Origin: Molanna angustata
Taxonomy: Eukaryota > Arthropoda > Insecta > Trichoptera > Molannidae
Reading direction: 5' to 3'
Assembly (NCBI GenBank): GCA_963576475.1
Contig: OY754972.1
Coordinates: 36,258,970-36,322,969 of the forward strand
DNA length: 64,000 nt
This document shows positions 22,990 through 33,894 of this stretch, in pieces. The notes under the pieces were generated by a model. That model ran no database searches and was not told the origin of the DNA. It saw only the letters and a list, made by a program, of their open reading frames with translations. The translations under genes and the position numbers were made by a program. Positions within the stretch are counted from its first letter, which is position 1, and the number at the start of each line of letters is the position of its first letter.

Positions 22990-24340
22990 TTTTAGAACAC
23001 GCAGAATTTTAATTTATTTTGAGCTTATCCAATTGTAAATTAACATTCAGTAGTAAGACAAATAAATATCTCCAAGCATGTAAAATATCATATTTGCTGC
23101 CAAGTGGTATGTCTGTAGAGGGGGATACACGTGCAAGGAGCTGGTACGATATTGTGCAGGCATGTGTAGGTATCTTGGTTTATACGCTGAGTTAATTTTG
23201 CTATCTATTCTGTTATAAAATAATATACATCGTCGGCTCGCTGTTGCTTTTATTTTGGGAAAGTGTTTCACTGGATGTCCCGTTAAAAAAATTAAACGCC
23301 CCGCCCATGAGCGTCAGGTTACATTTTCAAAATTCAATTTAAAAAACAAAATTGAACAGCAGTAAAAAATACCTATTAATCAAGGAGACGTCTTACATTA
23401 TAAATTTCTATGAATAATTTAATTATCTGAATAAAGCTTCCCCAAACTTGGATGCTTAATTAAAAACCCAACATAGAATCTTAATTACGGCTTGCCTTCA
23501 ATAATTTTTCCTCATAATATTTTCTAAATTGAAACACCACTGAAATTGCTAGGGCTAGGCGTATACAGTATACATATTTATATCTTCTTTTTCTTTCGTT
23601 TCTTTGGGAATTTGGGACTCTCTTCAATTCTGTGTAAGAGATCCACTTCATGTCGTGGCACATCCTCTGTCAGTTGTTTCCACAACCATTCCCTCCAAGA
23701 CAATTTGGACAACATGGCCTATCCAACATGTACTGCCTATGTATGTCAGTTTCACAGACTCTGTACATGTTTCATTTGTGGTTATCAATAAAACGTGATT
23801 TTATTTATATGACTAGCAAACATATGACAAGCATAGGTTACAAAATATTTACTTATATCAAGACGTTTCTTGCAGTCGACGACAAACACAAACACACATA
23901 GGTACCTTCTTCCTACGATTCGTTGAAGTCGTTTTATAACATGTTTGTGTTTAGCTCCGACACCAAAATGTGATTTGATGTAAATATACGATTTATTACC
24001 TTTGTGTTTGTTAGTTAGATGTAAAATTAACGTGCTTTTAGTTAGCTAAATTATTTAATTATTTGTATTTTTTTACTACTCACCTACCCAAGGGGATATA
24101 GTTAAGTTATATATTCGCAATTTTTAATGCTATTTTTTTTTGCAGATCAACAACGAGTATCATGCTGATATTGTATACTGAAAGTTTCATCACATGCATG
24201 TGTGTGCTTTGTACGACGTGTTTATTTTACTTTACCGATTATATATTAAAGTACTCATTTGATTCTTTTTAAATTTTGTAAATTTGCATATCTAATATAC
24301 GCTTAGACCCCATTAGATTTTGAGAGATATTTGAATAGTG
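22990..24340. other. No gene recognised
   Basis: AT-rich. Around 23600-23790 the sequence is less AT-rich and has open frames in three phases, but no motif that I recognise. It might be an old non-LTR fragment. Confidence 0.4.
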
Positions 24341-24347
24341 CTTCTCA

Positions 24348-24605
24348 ATTTTTTAACTGTCACATATTTCAAAGTGACCCCAAGCTAAGGAAACTTAAAA
24401 TTTGTTTTTTTTTATTCTAATTGGTAAAAAGACCAATCACTTGTATAAAACGGCATTGATGAATTATCAAGTTTTCATAGCAAAATATTTTAATCAAAAA
24501 TAATTTAACAAACTCATTTCATGAAAGTGCTGAATATTTTCCATTATACTTTAATACTTTGTGGAGTAGGTTAGCGTTGGCCACATCCCACTCGTTGCAT
24601 TACTT
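24348..24605 (-). repeat. Dispersed repeat, inverted relative to 46066-46330
   Basis: The reverse complement shares in order with 46066: GTGGCCAACGCTAACC/GTGGCCAACGCTTAACT, TTTCATGAAATGAGTTT, ATTTTATTATGAAAACTT-like, and CTTGGGGTCACTTTGAA. About 260 bp; probably a MITE or similar, unclassified. Confidence 0.6.
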
Positions 24606-24729
24606 ATGTTTTAAATTAATTTAATTGAAACTTAAGTATTCTTCTTTTAAATATTACGGTAGACATTAGACTTTCAAATATTTTTATTCTGAGATTTTTT
24701 AATGTTTATTATCCGTATGAAAAGTAACG

Positions 24730-25200
24730 TACAATCAAAAAAAGTTTGTGCCCACGAACGTAGGTAGGTACATTTTCCTCTTGTCCAGATTGTAAATATT
24801 GTCTCTTTGTAAACATGCTCTCCTGATATGCGGTTTGAATGTCAGAATGGGTTTGCAGAATGTGCGAGGAGGTCGCTGTGGGCGTGATTGGCGCCCGGCG
24901 GACGGGACGGTTCGCGCACGGCAAAGGGCAGTTTGTTGTGTCGGTAATTTGTTCTCCACCGTATAGCGATTCTGCCACCCTGATACACTCGGTTGGCAAA
25001 TGACGCTGGGGTGACGCACTTACAAACCCAATAAAAAAATAATAAAATTCAAATAAACACGATCATCACTGTCGACCATTCAGAACCTTCCTACCATTTT
25101 GTAATTTACTTGCTCTTGTATACAACGTTAAAATGTACTTGTAAATAAAGGTACAATACATTATACCAAATAAAGTCCTCGTTTTATTCATTCCAAGTAT
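24730..25200 (+). other. GC-richer block with clustered polyadenylation signals
   Basis: A GC-rich stretch (24860-24990) is followed by AT-rich sequence with AATAAAGG and AATAAAGTCC near 25145-25175. The layout is reminiscent of an LTR, but I could not fix TG...CA ends with a convincing target duplication. The minus-strand frames here have no recognisable domain. Confidence 0.3.
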
Positions 25201-25267
25201 GTTTCACTAGCAAAATATTATGTAAGTGTATTTTCCTGCCACTTATACAAAAAAAAACGTGCATAAA

Positions 25268-25385
25268 ATCATTCATTCATACTACCACGGCATAGCCCAC
25301 AAAATGGGATAACCAGCGACAGGTGCGCGGGTGTGCATGACAAAGGAAGCACAACACATTTGTGTATTCTCATAATCCAATACGT
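25268..25385 (-). repeat. Dispersed repeat R3, copy 1
   Basis: The reverse complement holds TTGTGCTTCCTTTGTCATGC, ACACCCGCGCACCTGTCGCT, collinear with 39845-39925 and 50800-50866. Unclassified, perhaps a SINE or MITE. Confidence 0.55.
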
Positions 25386-25753
25386 AAAAGCAAACTCTTA
25401 ATTCGTTATATTAAATTTACTCTTATTTTTAACATACATAATTATATGGTATAGTGAAGAGTTATGAATTTGGGTTACAGAGATTAAGATAGCATCGAGT
25501 GTGGCGCACGTCATGTCCCACGATGGGAGCAACATGCACGCACCAAGAAACAGTGGTAGCAAACGCTAGTGGAATCCGAGTGCCCGAATATTGGGACCTA
25601 CAAATATGATGGTGCCCCGGGCACGGAAAGTGTGTAAGTATATGAAATAATGTTTATATCTTTAACAGAGTGATGAGACCTCTCGTCTACCACGAGGAAA
25701 CATCAAGCCATGGTGTGGGGAAGAAAAGGAGAGACAAATGATGGTGACACTAT
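25386..25753. other. Target region of the solo LTR; no gene recognised
   Basis: Moderately GC-rich with splice-like strings (GTGTGTAAGTAT at 25630, TTAACAGAG at 25664), but the implied intron would be under 45 bp and no protein motif is visible. Confidence 0.35.
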
Positions 25754-25758
25754 GAAAT

Positions 25759-26515
25759 TGTAGTAGTACGGCGCATTTATTCAATATATCAGCATTGTTC
25801 GTCCATGGAAATTAAATAATAAAAACGAAAAAAACACAACAACATCAGAGTACAAATAACAAAACAAACCGATAACGATCCAACTCTTAAACCCAACCGA
25901 GCACGAAGAGACGCCGACCAGAAGGTCCAGCCCCAGGGTACAGCGACATCCTTTCTCCAGGCATGCCACTGTCTTCCACGTGGTGGCTGAAAGTCCGGCG
26001 GGGCCCAGCCTTTGCGTCAGGCTGGCAGGTCCTTCTCGTACTCGGCATAGTTTCCTCTTCTCTGCAAGGCAGTCACCCATGGCTGGCTCCGTGCCACACG
26101 GCAACGCTATGAAGGCGCATCTCGACAGAGGTGGCAGGCCAGCTGGGAGCCTCACCGGAGGCGAACCGACGCTCCAGACGACACAGAAAGCCCCTCGTGG
26201 TCCAATCTGCGAGCCGCCGCGTTCCCTGCTGCGGTGGCCCAACACTGCGCCCTGCCTCCACGCCTCTGCCCTGTTGATGCCCTCATCTTGGCTCCGTAGC
26301 ACCGGCAGCGTCCATGCGCGTGACGTGTCCTGTCAAGCAGACCTCCTGCGCCGTCGAAAATATGGCCGCCATCGGGACGCGCGTGTCGACCGATGACGGC
26401 GTCGTACCAAACCGTCCGTCTTCCACCAGAGTTGAACGCCAAGAGAGCCCGTGCCATAGCACGTGCTAGCTGCTAGCTGAAAGTTTCGGCCCGCAACGAG
26501 CGCTAGCTGCTTTCA
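25759..26515 (-). mobile_element. Solo LTR (757 bp), GC-rich
   Basis: On the plus strand it begins TGTAGTAGTACGGCGC and ends GCTGCTTTCA, i.e. TG...CA. It is flanked by the same 5 bp, GAAAT, at 25754-25758 and 26516-26520. On the minus strand AATAAA (25781-25776) lies 18 bases before the ...CTACTACA end, as expected for the polyadenylation signal upstream of U5, so the LTR is minus-oriented. There are no internal retroviral-type genes and no second LTR in the window, hence a solo LTR from LTR-LTR recombination. The long overlapping frames on both strands are a by-product of GC-richness and should not be called genes. Superfamily (Gypsy, BEL/Pao, Copia) cannot be read from the LTR alone. Confidence 0.8.
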
Positions 26516-26520
26516 GAAAT

Positions 26521-26955
26521 GTTGCCGTGGAAAAAAAAATAAAAATCGTTGTTTTTCGGCAATATTTTTTTCGGGCATAACAAGAGGATACAAGAAAATT
26601 AAATAAGTAAGTACCTAATTACCAACTTACATAGCTGACAAGTCATTGGGTAGCTTGCCTGACTACTTTTTACGCTTGTGCAACATTCACTAATTATTCC
26701 GTTCATAATTGAGTTTCCACATCAATCCTATTTTTGGAAGTTGTATGTAATGTGTGGGTACTTAGATTTGATAATGAACGATGCGGATTTATTAATAGAC
26801 CCTTCGATGAACCCAAAATAATCTATATACATCATATTCCTGGCAACACATAACGTTTAATTATCTTACAGAATAGCTGATCAACGACAATTTTGCATCA
26901 TAAACTTTCCATTACCTAAATACATGATATTTCTTTTACCTACATCATATCCTTA
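26521..26955. other. No gene recognised
   Basis: AT-rich spacer next to the solo LTR. Confidence 0.5.
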
Positions 26956-26959
26956 TAGG

Positions 26960-27180
26960 TTGAAGTGTCAATGGGCTGGGCATATGGCTCGACAGGGAGA
27001 TACTAGGTGGGCCCTGGACCAAAAATAGAAGTGTTGGAAGACCCCCCAAAAGGTGGTCCGATGACATGGTTCAGCAAGCTGGAAGGACCTGGATGCGAAG
27101 GGGGAGAGACAGAGACGAATGGAAAAGAATGAAAGAAGCCTACATCCAGCAGTGGAGGGAGGAAGGCTAAAGAAGAAGAA
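26960..27180 (+). pseudogene. Non-LTR family A C-terminus
   Basis: Frameshifted translation shows QWAGHMARQGDTRWA, then RSVGRPPKRWSDDMV-like (partly in another frame), then the ending ...YIQQWREEG*. The 3' end is AAGAAGAAGAAGATC. Same family as 1685, 27345, 38330 and 50940. Confidence 0.6.
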
Positions 27181-27344
27181 GATCCTTATACTAAGCATTA
27201 TTTACTTTATTTTTGCAACGGATATCACGAATACTGAATGAATTTTTAGTTATTTATTCAGTTAAGGTTGTTCATATAAGGAATAGTTGGGAGCCTACAT
27301 AAATACTATCAGTGATTTTATCAATAAATTATTTTACAATATAA

Positions 27345-27865
27345 TATGACATCTTATTATTCTTCTTCAACCTATTTCCATCCACTTCTGAACGAAGGCC
27401 TCCTCCTCTTGACTCCAATCGTCCTGTCCTGTGCAGTCTGCAACCAGGACACGCCAGCATATCGTTGTGTGTCATCCCTCCACCTCAGTTGCGGTCGCAC
27501 CACACTTCTCATTGTCGTACGAGGTATCTAACTCTCTATGTCCTCTTATCATACGAGTTTCTGGCTACATATCCCGCTCATGCCTTTTTCAGAGTCCCCA
27601 CACGGTTAATTATAATATTTTCTCTCACCGTTTCATTTCTTATTTATCTCTCAGTGACAGACCAAACATGGTTCTTTCCATAGCTCTTTGAGTCACTCGC
27701 AGTATCTTCGGCACTTACACACACGCTTCATACACTTTCCTTTTAAGGTTTGTTGGTATTATTCGGTTTTTCAAGATAAATCCTATTTTTCCGAAGACGC
27801 CCAACTTACTCCAATCCTTCTTTTGAATTCAGTAGTCTGGTTTTCTTTATTAAGTTGAATTCCAT
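27345..27865 (-). pseudogene. Non-LTR family A, opposite orientation
   Basis: Minus-strand frames contain QRAMERTMFGLSL (about 27690) and, nearer the 3' end, EEAFVQKWMEIG followed by an AAGAAGAATAATA tail at about 27355. These are the two halves of the family-A post-RT region with an internal deletion between them. It lies head-to-head with the plus-strand copy at 26960. Confidence 0.6.
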
Positions 27866-28189
27866 GCCTCAGGTTTCGATCTTAATCTGGAAGACAAACT
27901 TTTTAACATCTCAATAGAGACGAAGTTGGGATATTATAGAAGAACCAGGAACTCAAGGTACCTACATGACTTACGACTTTTCATCGGCTGGTGTACTTGT
28001 TCACTTTATGCGCTTGCGCAACGTTCACGAATTATGCTTTCTTATTGAGTTCCCTTATCAATGAAATTTTTGAATGTTCTATATATTTACATATATAGTT
28101 CTGTATATTGGAAACACTGGTTAGTTGGAAGAAATTGCCATATGGCAATAAACTCACCACGCAGGGTGCATGGTGCTGGCATTTTTATT

Positions 28190-28230
28190 ACAACTAGTTT
28201 CGGAGACGTAACCACTCCTTCGTCCGGACA
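28190..28230 (-). ncRNA. Hammerhead-ribozyme-like motif (degenerate)
   Basis: On the minus strand: CGGACGA (conserved box CUGANGA, one deviation), stem II GGAG...CTCC, GAAAC, the self-complementary ACTAGT, then T, giving a GUU triplet. Its neighbour is the Penelope GIY-YIG domain in the same orientation. The U-to-G change in the core would be expected to abolish cleavage. Confidence 0.4.
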
Positions 28231-28474
28231 AACTTTTAATAAACTTAGATACAATGTACATAATGTGACCCGTGTGCCTAAATTATGTATCGGAAAGATG
28301 ATGGGCGGACAATTCTTTGGAAGAATTGTATGACAATTATTGACAATTCTATTTTCTTTCTTGGCGGACATTTTCTTCATCGTTGGAAGCAGAGGTTGTC
28401 TAAGGAAAATATTAAATAATGCAGTATTTATTAAATGTACCTACTTGATTATTAATTATTTTTTGTTTTTTTAT

Positions 28475-28759
28475 TTAAGTCTTTTTTATCTCTAATGCCT
28501 CCAAGTTATCTAATCTTAAACTCTCTTTATTTATGTGCAAGATAATATAGCTTGTTTGTGAATTGAAAGAATGATTATTTTCAATCAAATGATTGGCGAA
28601 TTCTAAGAAATTGTTACTTTTTAAACATCTTAAATACTCCTTAATTCTGATATCAAAATTTCTACCTGTTTTATCTATATAAAAATATTCACAATTTAAT
28701 CTATAGACCCTCGAATTACTTAAAACCGTGTCTTTATCTTTATTATTTTTTAAAAACAT
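28475..28759 (-). pseudogene. Penelope-like GIY-YIG endonuclease domain
   Basis: 95 codons on the minus strand contain VYRLNCEYFYIDKTGRNFD, IRIKEYLRCLKS, FANHLIENNHSF and LRLDNLEALEI. This is the GIY-YIG domain of Penelope polyproteins (Y.L.C..C.. .YIG.TgR....R..EH ... fa.Hl...nH.f ... LN.LE.lEI). Here the 'C.. YIG' part reads FYIDKTGR and a cysteine spacer is lost, so the nuclease is probably inactive. The domain nicks target DNA for primed reverse transcription in active elements. The frame's start is arbitrary; upstream RT sequence is missing. Confidence 0.75.
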
Positions 28760-28984
28760 TCCTAGATTATTACTAGTATAAAAGGCTGGCTGATTCTCAT
28801 GGTAAGTTTTTTATTAGCTCTGATTAAATATACTCAACATGGTTAGACACTAAGATATTTTATTTAATTATATTAGTTAAAATGTGCCACAAAGAATTAG
28901 CAGCAAAGTATGAAGACATACATTTTGATTTAATTTTATACTCCTGATATTATGCAAAATGTATAACATATGTTTTAGGTATAT

Positions 28985-29060
28985 GGAGAATGCTGCGAAT
29001 ACCATGGACTGCAGATATATAGGATCGCCTGTCAACAATCTATATACAGCGCATCCGCTA
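28985..29060 (+). pseudogene. Non-LTR family C scrap
   Basis: RMLRIPWTADI*DRLSTIYIQRI parallels RMLRIPWTAR*..RLSTICYRRI at 7870. A further piece of the family C 3' end (TTWRRTIRRMIECSHHP*S) is at 29265-29340; what lies between is not recognised. Confidence 0.5.
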
Positions 29061-29344
29061 CAGTTGGTTGGCCGTTTGGTTTCTGTGCGGGAGTTCTGGG
29101 CTCGACCCATATCAGAAATTCCCCGAATAACCCGTTCGAGCAGAGATTTATTTAAATTAATTTCTCACGCAAATAGTGCTTCTCTGGGATAGAAACACTG
29201 ATGTGTTGTAGAAATTGAAGTGTTTCTTATTATTTTCTCAAATATCTTAAACCCTTCGATGACCGTACTACATGGAGGCGGACCATTCGGAGGATGATTG
29301 AGTGTAGTCACCATCCTTAGTCGTGAGGCTAAGGAGGACGAAGT

Positions 29345-30790
29345 AGAAGTGGTGGTGTGTTTACAGGGAGACATCAGACGGAAGGGACTGAAGGGACTTG
29401 TTCGGGCGTTTAAGATCCAGGCTACCCATATTCCATCCTTATTGTCACCACGCTGAGACCAGACGTCACCCACCGCCGCCCAGAGAAGAAAGTACCTACC
29501 CACAATTCGGAATCTTCATTTCAATATTTCAAATAATTCGGAACATATTCAATAAAAAGGAACATTCAATTGTTTTTTGTTAGTTACAATTTTTCACACG
29601 CTGTTAATCCGCCATTCATATTTTCAAGAACACTTTTACATTCCCCACTAAGTATTGTGTACCATTTTAAGAAGAATTAGGTAAGAAGCTCTGTTCGAGA
29701 AAGGCGGAAGGCAACGTCCGGTGCATCGCCGAGAACCTGGGTAAGTCGATCTCAGTTCCTGATGATAAATTTCTCAATATCCCAATATGTCTTATCCCAA
29801 CCCGACCAATACCTTCAAAATATACAGTCCACTTAAGCGAGTCGGGCAGTATCGTCAAGAGCCACAACATGACTGAAGGGATTGGAGAGACATTGAAACG
29901 CGTGTCTGGTACCAGCATGTTTTACAAAAAAAATGTTTTTTTTTATCAAAAATCTATGTAAAAAGGTACTAGAAAACTAAGATCGTTCATTTGAACTCCT
30001 TTGAATCAATCAATTATTTGTACAGCTATTATAAAGTGTTAGCAAGTATAATTATGTACGTAATTATATCACTAATGTGTCAGTTATATTATGCGTATCT
30101 ATAATATTCATACAAAGAGACAGTCAAGTCTGTAGCAATATGGCGCCAGTCTGAAATGTAATGGGTGGCCTCAACTTCTAATCAACACGTAACAAAATAA
30201 ATGGCAGCCCACGAGATGAATCTTCTTGTTATTATAGGCCACACGATAGCGAATGTGCGACCTCCCTTAGTCCCTCATCATCATACACCCGCCCCCCCCC
30301 CCGTGTGACGTCACAACACTACTTATGTCAGGCGTGGGTGAAGCGACGAAGTGGGCCGTGTAAGAATAGCGGTGACAAAACTGTGCGGAGGGCATGTTTA
30401 CAAAGTCTATCGACAGAGTCAAATATATTACATAATATTTTATTTATTTTTATTTTTTATTTTATTTTACAAAGGACAGCACACAGTACATGCATACAAT
30501 TATTAAAATTAAATAAATAAAAATACAAAAATAACATGTACCTCTTACGTACTATACCTAGTATGTTCAATTAAACTTTTTTATTCTTGCTATTCCCACA
30601 TACAGGTTATGTCTTGTGGGATTTTTGACTGATATTCTTATGATATTTGGAATTAATTCGTAAAATTAATAATTACTAAAAAAAATCGTCATTTAAAGTA
30701 AATCTTGTTTTATATATTGTTCCTATTTATGAATTTGACAATTAAATTTATTATTAATTAGATACAGTGTCATAATAATATGTCATTAAT
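29345..30790. other. No gene recognised
   Basis: Mixed composition. A C-run with CCGTGTGACGTCACAACAC is at 30289-30318 (TGACGTCA is a CRE-like palindrome). No coding domain seen in the small frames. Confidence 0.4.
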
Positions 30791-30793
30791 AGA

Positions 30794-31010
30794 ATGAAAG
30801 TGAACACATTCAGATGGTTTGGACACATGGGGAGAATGAATGAGGAACACCTGACGAAGAAAATATACAGTACGGACAGGAATGGAATGAGGTCGGGGCC
30901 GCCCAAGGAAGGGATGGAACGGTATTTTGAAAGATGGAAATGTCAAAGCATGAATAACAGACGAACATGTATAAGACGATGTGTGAATGTCGAAAATACT
31001 TTGGTATATT
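30794..31010 (+). pseudogene. Non-LTR family B C-terminus
   Basis: The frame has RWFGHMGRMNEEHLTKKIYS, DRNGMRSGPPKEG and NNRRTCIRRCVNVEN. One deletion relative to the copy at 1193. Followed directly by SINE family 2. Confidence 0.65.
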
Positions 31011-31028
31011 ATTATATTATATTATTAT

Positions 31029-31230
31029 TTCGTGGCTCAGTTGGTTAGATATCTGACTGCTGAGCTAAAGGTCTCGGGTTCGATTCCCGGTGGAGACACA
31101 GTTTTCAATTGTGTTTTCAGTCTGGATCTGTGAGACGATTAATATCGTAAGTCTCCAGAATGTAGCAACTTGTTATTGGGTGCGTGTTAAATTAATATTT
31201 GACATAGTACATGTTAGTTGCCCGAGAAGC
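31029..31230 (+). mobile_element. SINE family 2 copy
   Basis: A tRNA-derived head with box A-like TGGCTCAGTTGG and box B GGTTCGATTCC is followed by GGTGGAGACACAG. The family body has CAGTCTGGATCTGTGAGACG, AGTCTCCAGAATGT and TTAGTTGCCCGAGAAGC. Five bases later the Helitron-like copy begins. The first ~8 bases of the head are missing compared with 44829. Confidence 0.8.
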
Positions 31231-31234
31231 ATTA

Positions 31235-32251
31235 TCCAACTGTCGATTTGTTCAGGAGAACTTTGTTCTCTTAACATATCGACAATGTATCAAGCCAGAA
31301 TACGCGAGAATTGTATGGAGAGGTCTACTTTTTTCACGGCTTTTCCAACTTTGAAGTCAAAAAACACCAACTTAGAGGCTTCGCAGCATATATGTTCCAT
31401 ACACGGATTTACTCAGAATTCGGAGTAGAACATTTCGGAGTAGAACATTTCCTGTGTCTGTGTGTCTGTGTGTGTGTGTCTGTGTGTGTGTGTCCGTCCC
31501 CCCCTTATAACTTTTGATCCGCTCAATTTACAGAGCCCAAAATTTCAGAATATATAAACAGTTATAGGCTTACAAAAATTTTATACTCAGAATTTCGAAT
31601 TTTTGTTTGAGTCAGGGGTTATCAACTTTTGAATTTTTACTTTATTTTTCCATATATCTCAGAAACCGTAAAAGCTAGAACGCTGAAAATTGGTTCAAAT
31701 ATAGACAAATACAAAATCTCAAATTACTTTATTCAAAAAAATTCCAAGGTTTCTCAAACATTTTTTATTAAGAAAAATATTTTTTTCATGATAAATTTAT
31801 GAGTTTTACTGCCTATATTTTAAATTTTTTTAAAAAATATCGAAAAAAGCCAAAACAACCCAACTAGACAATTTAATTTTCTATAAAAAATATTAACATT
31901 GTATTTGTACATCTCAAATTTTTTTTAACAATTTTTATAAAAATTGAATTTAGTGACGACATTGTTTCATACAATTTGTATGGTAGTAGCCTACACACAA
32001 TATATAAGAAGACTTAATAGTTTGATAGGTACTTAATCTCCAAACATACATACAGAACCGCATCATGCTGTTTTCATATTACGGGTAGGAAAAGAGGACT
32101 GACCTCCATACTGTCCTATCTTGACATACATACCAACATGTGTTAAAATTTTCAATAATTTGGATTTATGGGTTTACAGTTTTATTCTTATAATTCAACT
32201 AAACATACTATCGCTGTCGACAGTTGGATCTCATGTGTTACATGCAACTAG
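31235..32251 (+). mobile_element. Helitron-like element, full length (1017 bp)
   Basis: Starts TCCAACTGTCGA after A (31234) and ends CTAG (32248-32251) before T. TCGACAGTTGGA at 32217-32228 is the inverted partner of the 5' end, 23 bp inside the 3' end. The 3' hairpin CATGT-GTT-ACATG is at 32232-32244. Microsatellite (TG)n with TCTG at 31450-31492. Compared with 21953 it has a 14-bp tandem duplication of GGAGTAGAACATTT. Confidence 0.88.
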
Positions 32252-32256
32252 TCTTA

Positions 32257-32992
32257 GATATTGTGTGTAGGCGATTGCCATACAAATTGTATGAAGAAAT
32301 GTCGTCACTAAATTCAATTTTTATAAAAATCGTTAAAAAAAATTTAGATTTGCTTCTACAATATTTATATTTTTTATAGAAAATTAAATTGTCTAGTTGG
32401 GGTGTTTCGGCTTTTTTCGATATTTATAAAATATTTGGAAATATAGGCAGTTAAACTCATAAATTTATCATAAAAAAATATTTTTCTTAATAAAAAATGT
32501 TTGAGAAACCCTGGAATTTTTTTGAAAAAATTGATTTGAGATTTTGTATTTTTCTATGTTAATACCAATTTTCAGCGTTCTAGCTTTTATGGTTTCTGAG
32601 ATATATGGAAAAATAAAGTAAAAATTCAAAAGTTGATAACCCCTGACTGAAACAGAAATTCAAAATTTTGAGTATAAAAGTTTTGTAGGCCTATAACTGT
32701 TTATATATTCTGAAATTTTGGGCTCTGTAAATTGAGCGGATCGAAAGTTATAAGGGGGGGACGGACACACACACACACACACAGACACACGAAATGTTCT
32801 ACTCCGAATTCTGAGTAAATCCGTGTATGGAACATATATGCTGCGAAGCCTCTAAGTTGGTGTTTTTTGACTTCAAAGTTGGAAAAGCCGTGAAAAAAGT
32901 AGATCTCTGCATACAATTCTCGCGTATCCTGGCTTGATACATTGTCGATATGTTAAGAGAACAAAGTTCTCCTGAACAAATCGACAGTTGGA
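32257..32992 (-). mobile_element. Helitron-like element, 3'-truncated, tail to tail with the previous copy
   Basis: The minus-strand 5' end TCCAACTGTCGATTTGTTCA is at 32992. The copy runs to about 32257 (ATATTGTGTGTAGGCGATTG), where its last ~230 bp are missing and the CTAG end of the plus-strand copy lies five bases away. Its 5' end is preceded by T, not A. The two copies are opposed and highly similar, so they can form a large hairpin. Confidence 0.8.
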
Positions 32993-32999
32993 ATATCTT

Positions 33000-33535
33000 T
33001 GTCAACCATTTTGTATGGAATTCACATTTTTCGTGAGTGGTATTTAGTGCCTTTTTTATTTCATAATGGTACGGCATCTAGCATTTGGGTGATATTAAAA
33101 CCTTTAAAACATCCTTAACACAGCCAATGCGTATTTAGTTCATTATTTTTGCTATTGGCGTTGGTAGGTATTTAGAGTATAACTGCATAATCAGTTTGTA
33201 TTTTTTTGTATACTTAATGGTTTTTATTTCTAGTATTAATATATGTGATTTGTTGTCTTCAGTGCATTATCCTAATAATTGATTTTTGCGTGCAAATATA
33301 CATTTTTAATAATTTATACAGCAAGTACACAAAAGTATTGCCACGATGCAGACTGTTTCAAACTTAGCCTTAAGTAAATTTGGTGCATAAACAAAAAGTA
33401 CCAAATGAGAGGAAAAAAAGTATAAATACGTTGTACAAAAAGTACGTTGTTGTTCACAGCAACGAGAAAATGAAGTAGGAAATTTTATTAAGACATAGAA
33501 TCATTGTAAAATTACCCCAGGAATATTTACATAGA
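33000..33535. other. No gene recognised
   Basis: AT-rich; nothing recognised. Confidence 0.5.
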
Positions 33536-33537
33536 TG

Positions 33538-33602
33538 GGTTGATGGCATCGCGCTGGTTTCGTAATTCAGTGAACGCGAGTTCGAACTTCACCACAGCTA
33601 TA
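33538..33602 (+). mobile_element. SINE family 1 head, diverged
   Basis: GGGTTGATGGCATCGCGCTG, GTAATTCAGTG and CGCGAGTTCGAACTTC match the tRNA-like head of SINE family 1 (44508). The family tail is not recognisable after it. Confidence 0.45.
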
Positions 33603-33894
33603 TCATTTAATTCTTGGTTTAAAGTTGTATATATAATTTCTTGTAACATGGATATATTATTTTTTTATTAATTTAAAATAATATATAAGTACTTTTAAAT
33701 TGCAAGTGGTAGATTTTGTTTACATGCATGACAAAGGAGAGGCTTTTTTAGATTAACGAGTTCAAAATTACATACGTTTTGTTAGAGATTATGTATGTAC
33801 AATAAATCTTTGTTTTGAATCGCCTCCGTAAATGTTATGATTTAGACTAGACACCCGCTACTTACTTATACAAAGTGATCAACATAATCCTTTA

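Larger units (their letters stand above)
28085..28760 (-). mobile_element. Penelope-like element, 3' part (GIY-YIG end plus 3' terminal region)
   Basis: Minus strand: the endonuclease fragment (28759-28475) is followed by a terminal region to about 28085. That region contains a second frame (VVTSPKLVVIKMPAPC) and a hammerhead-like motif at 28230-28190. The order endonuclease then hammerhead-bearing terminal repeat is that of Penelope-like retroelements. The RT domain is not present, so the copy is truncated. Confidence 0.65.

Noticed and set aside
24730..25200. Second LTR candidate
   Set aside because: Clustered AATAAA signals suggest it, but no TG...CA ends with matching flanks could be found.
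25600..25745. Spliced host exon pair
   Set aside because: The implied intron would be under 45 bp and no reading frame supports it.
25781..26457. Opposed frames of 173, 138 and 101 codons
   Set aside because: They lie inside a solo LTR defined by TG...CA and GAAAT duplications; GC-richness explains the open frames, and no domain is visible.
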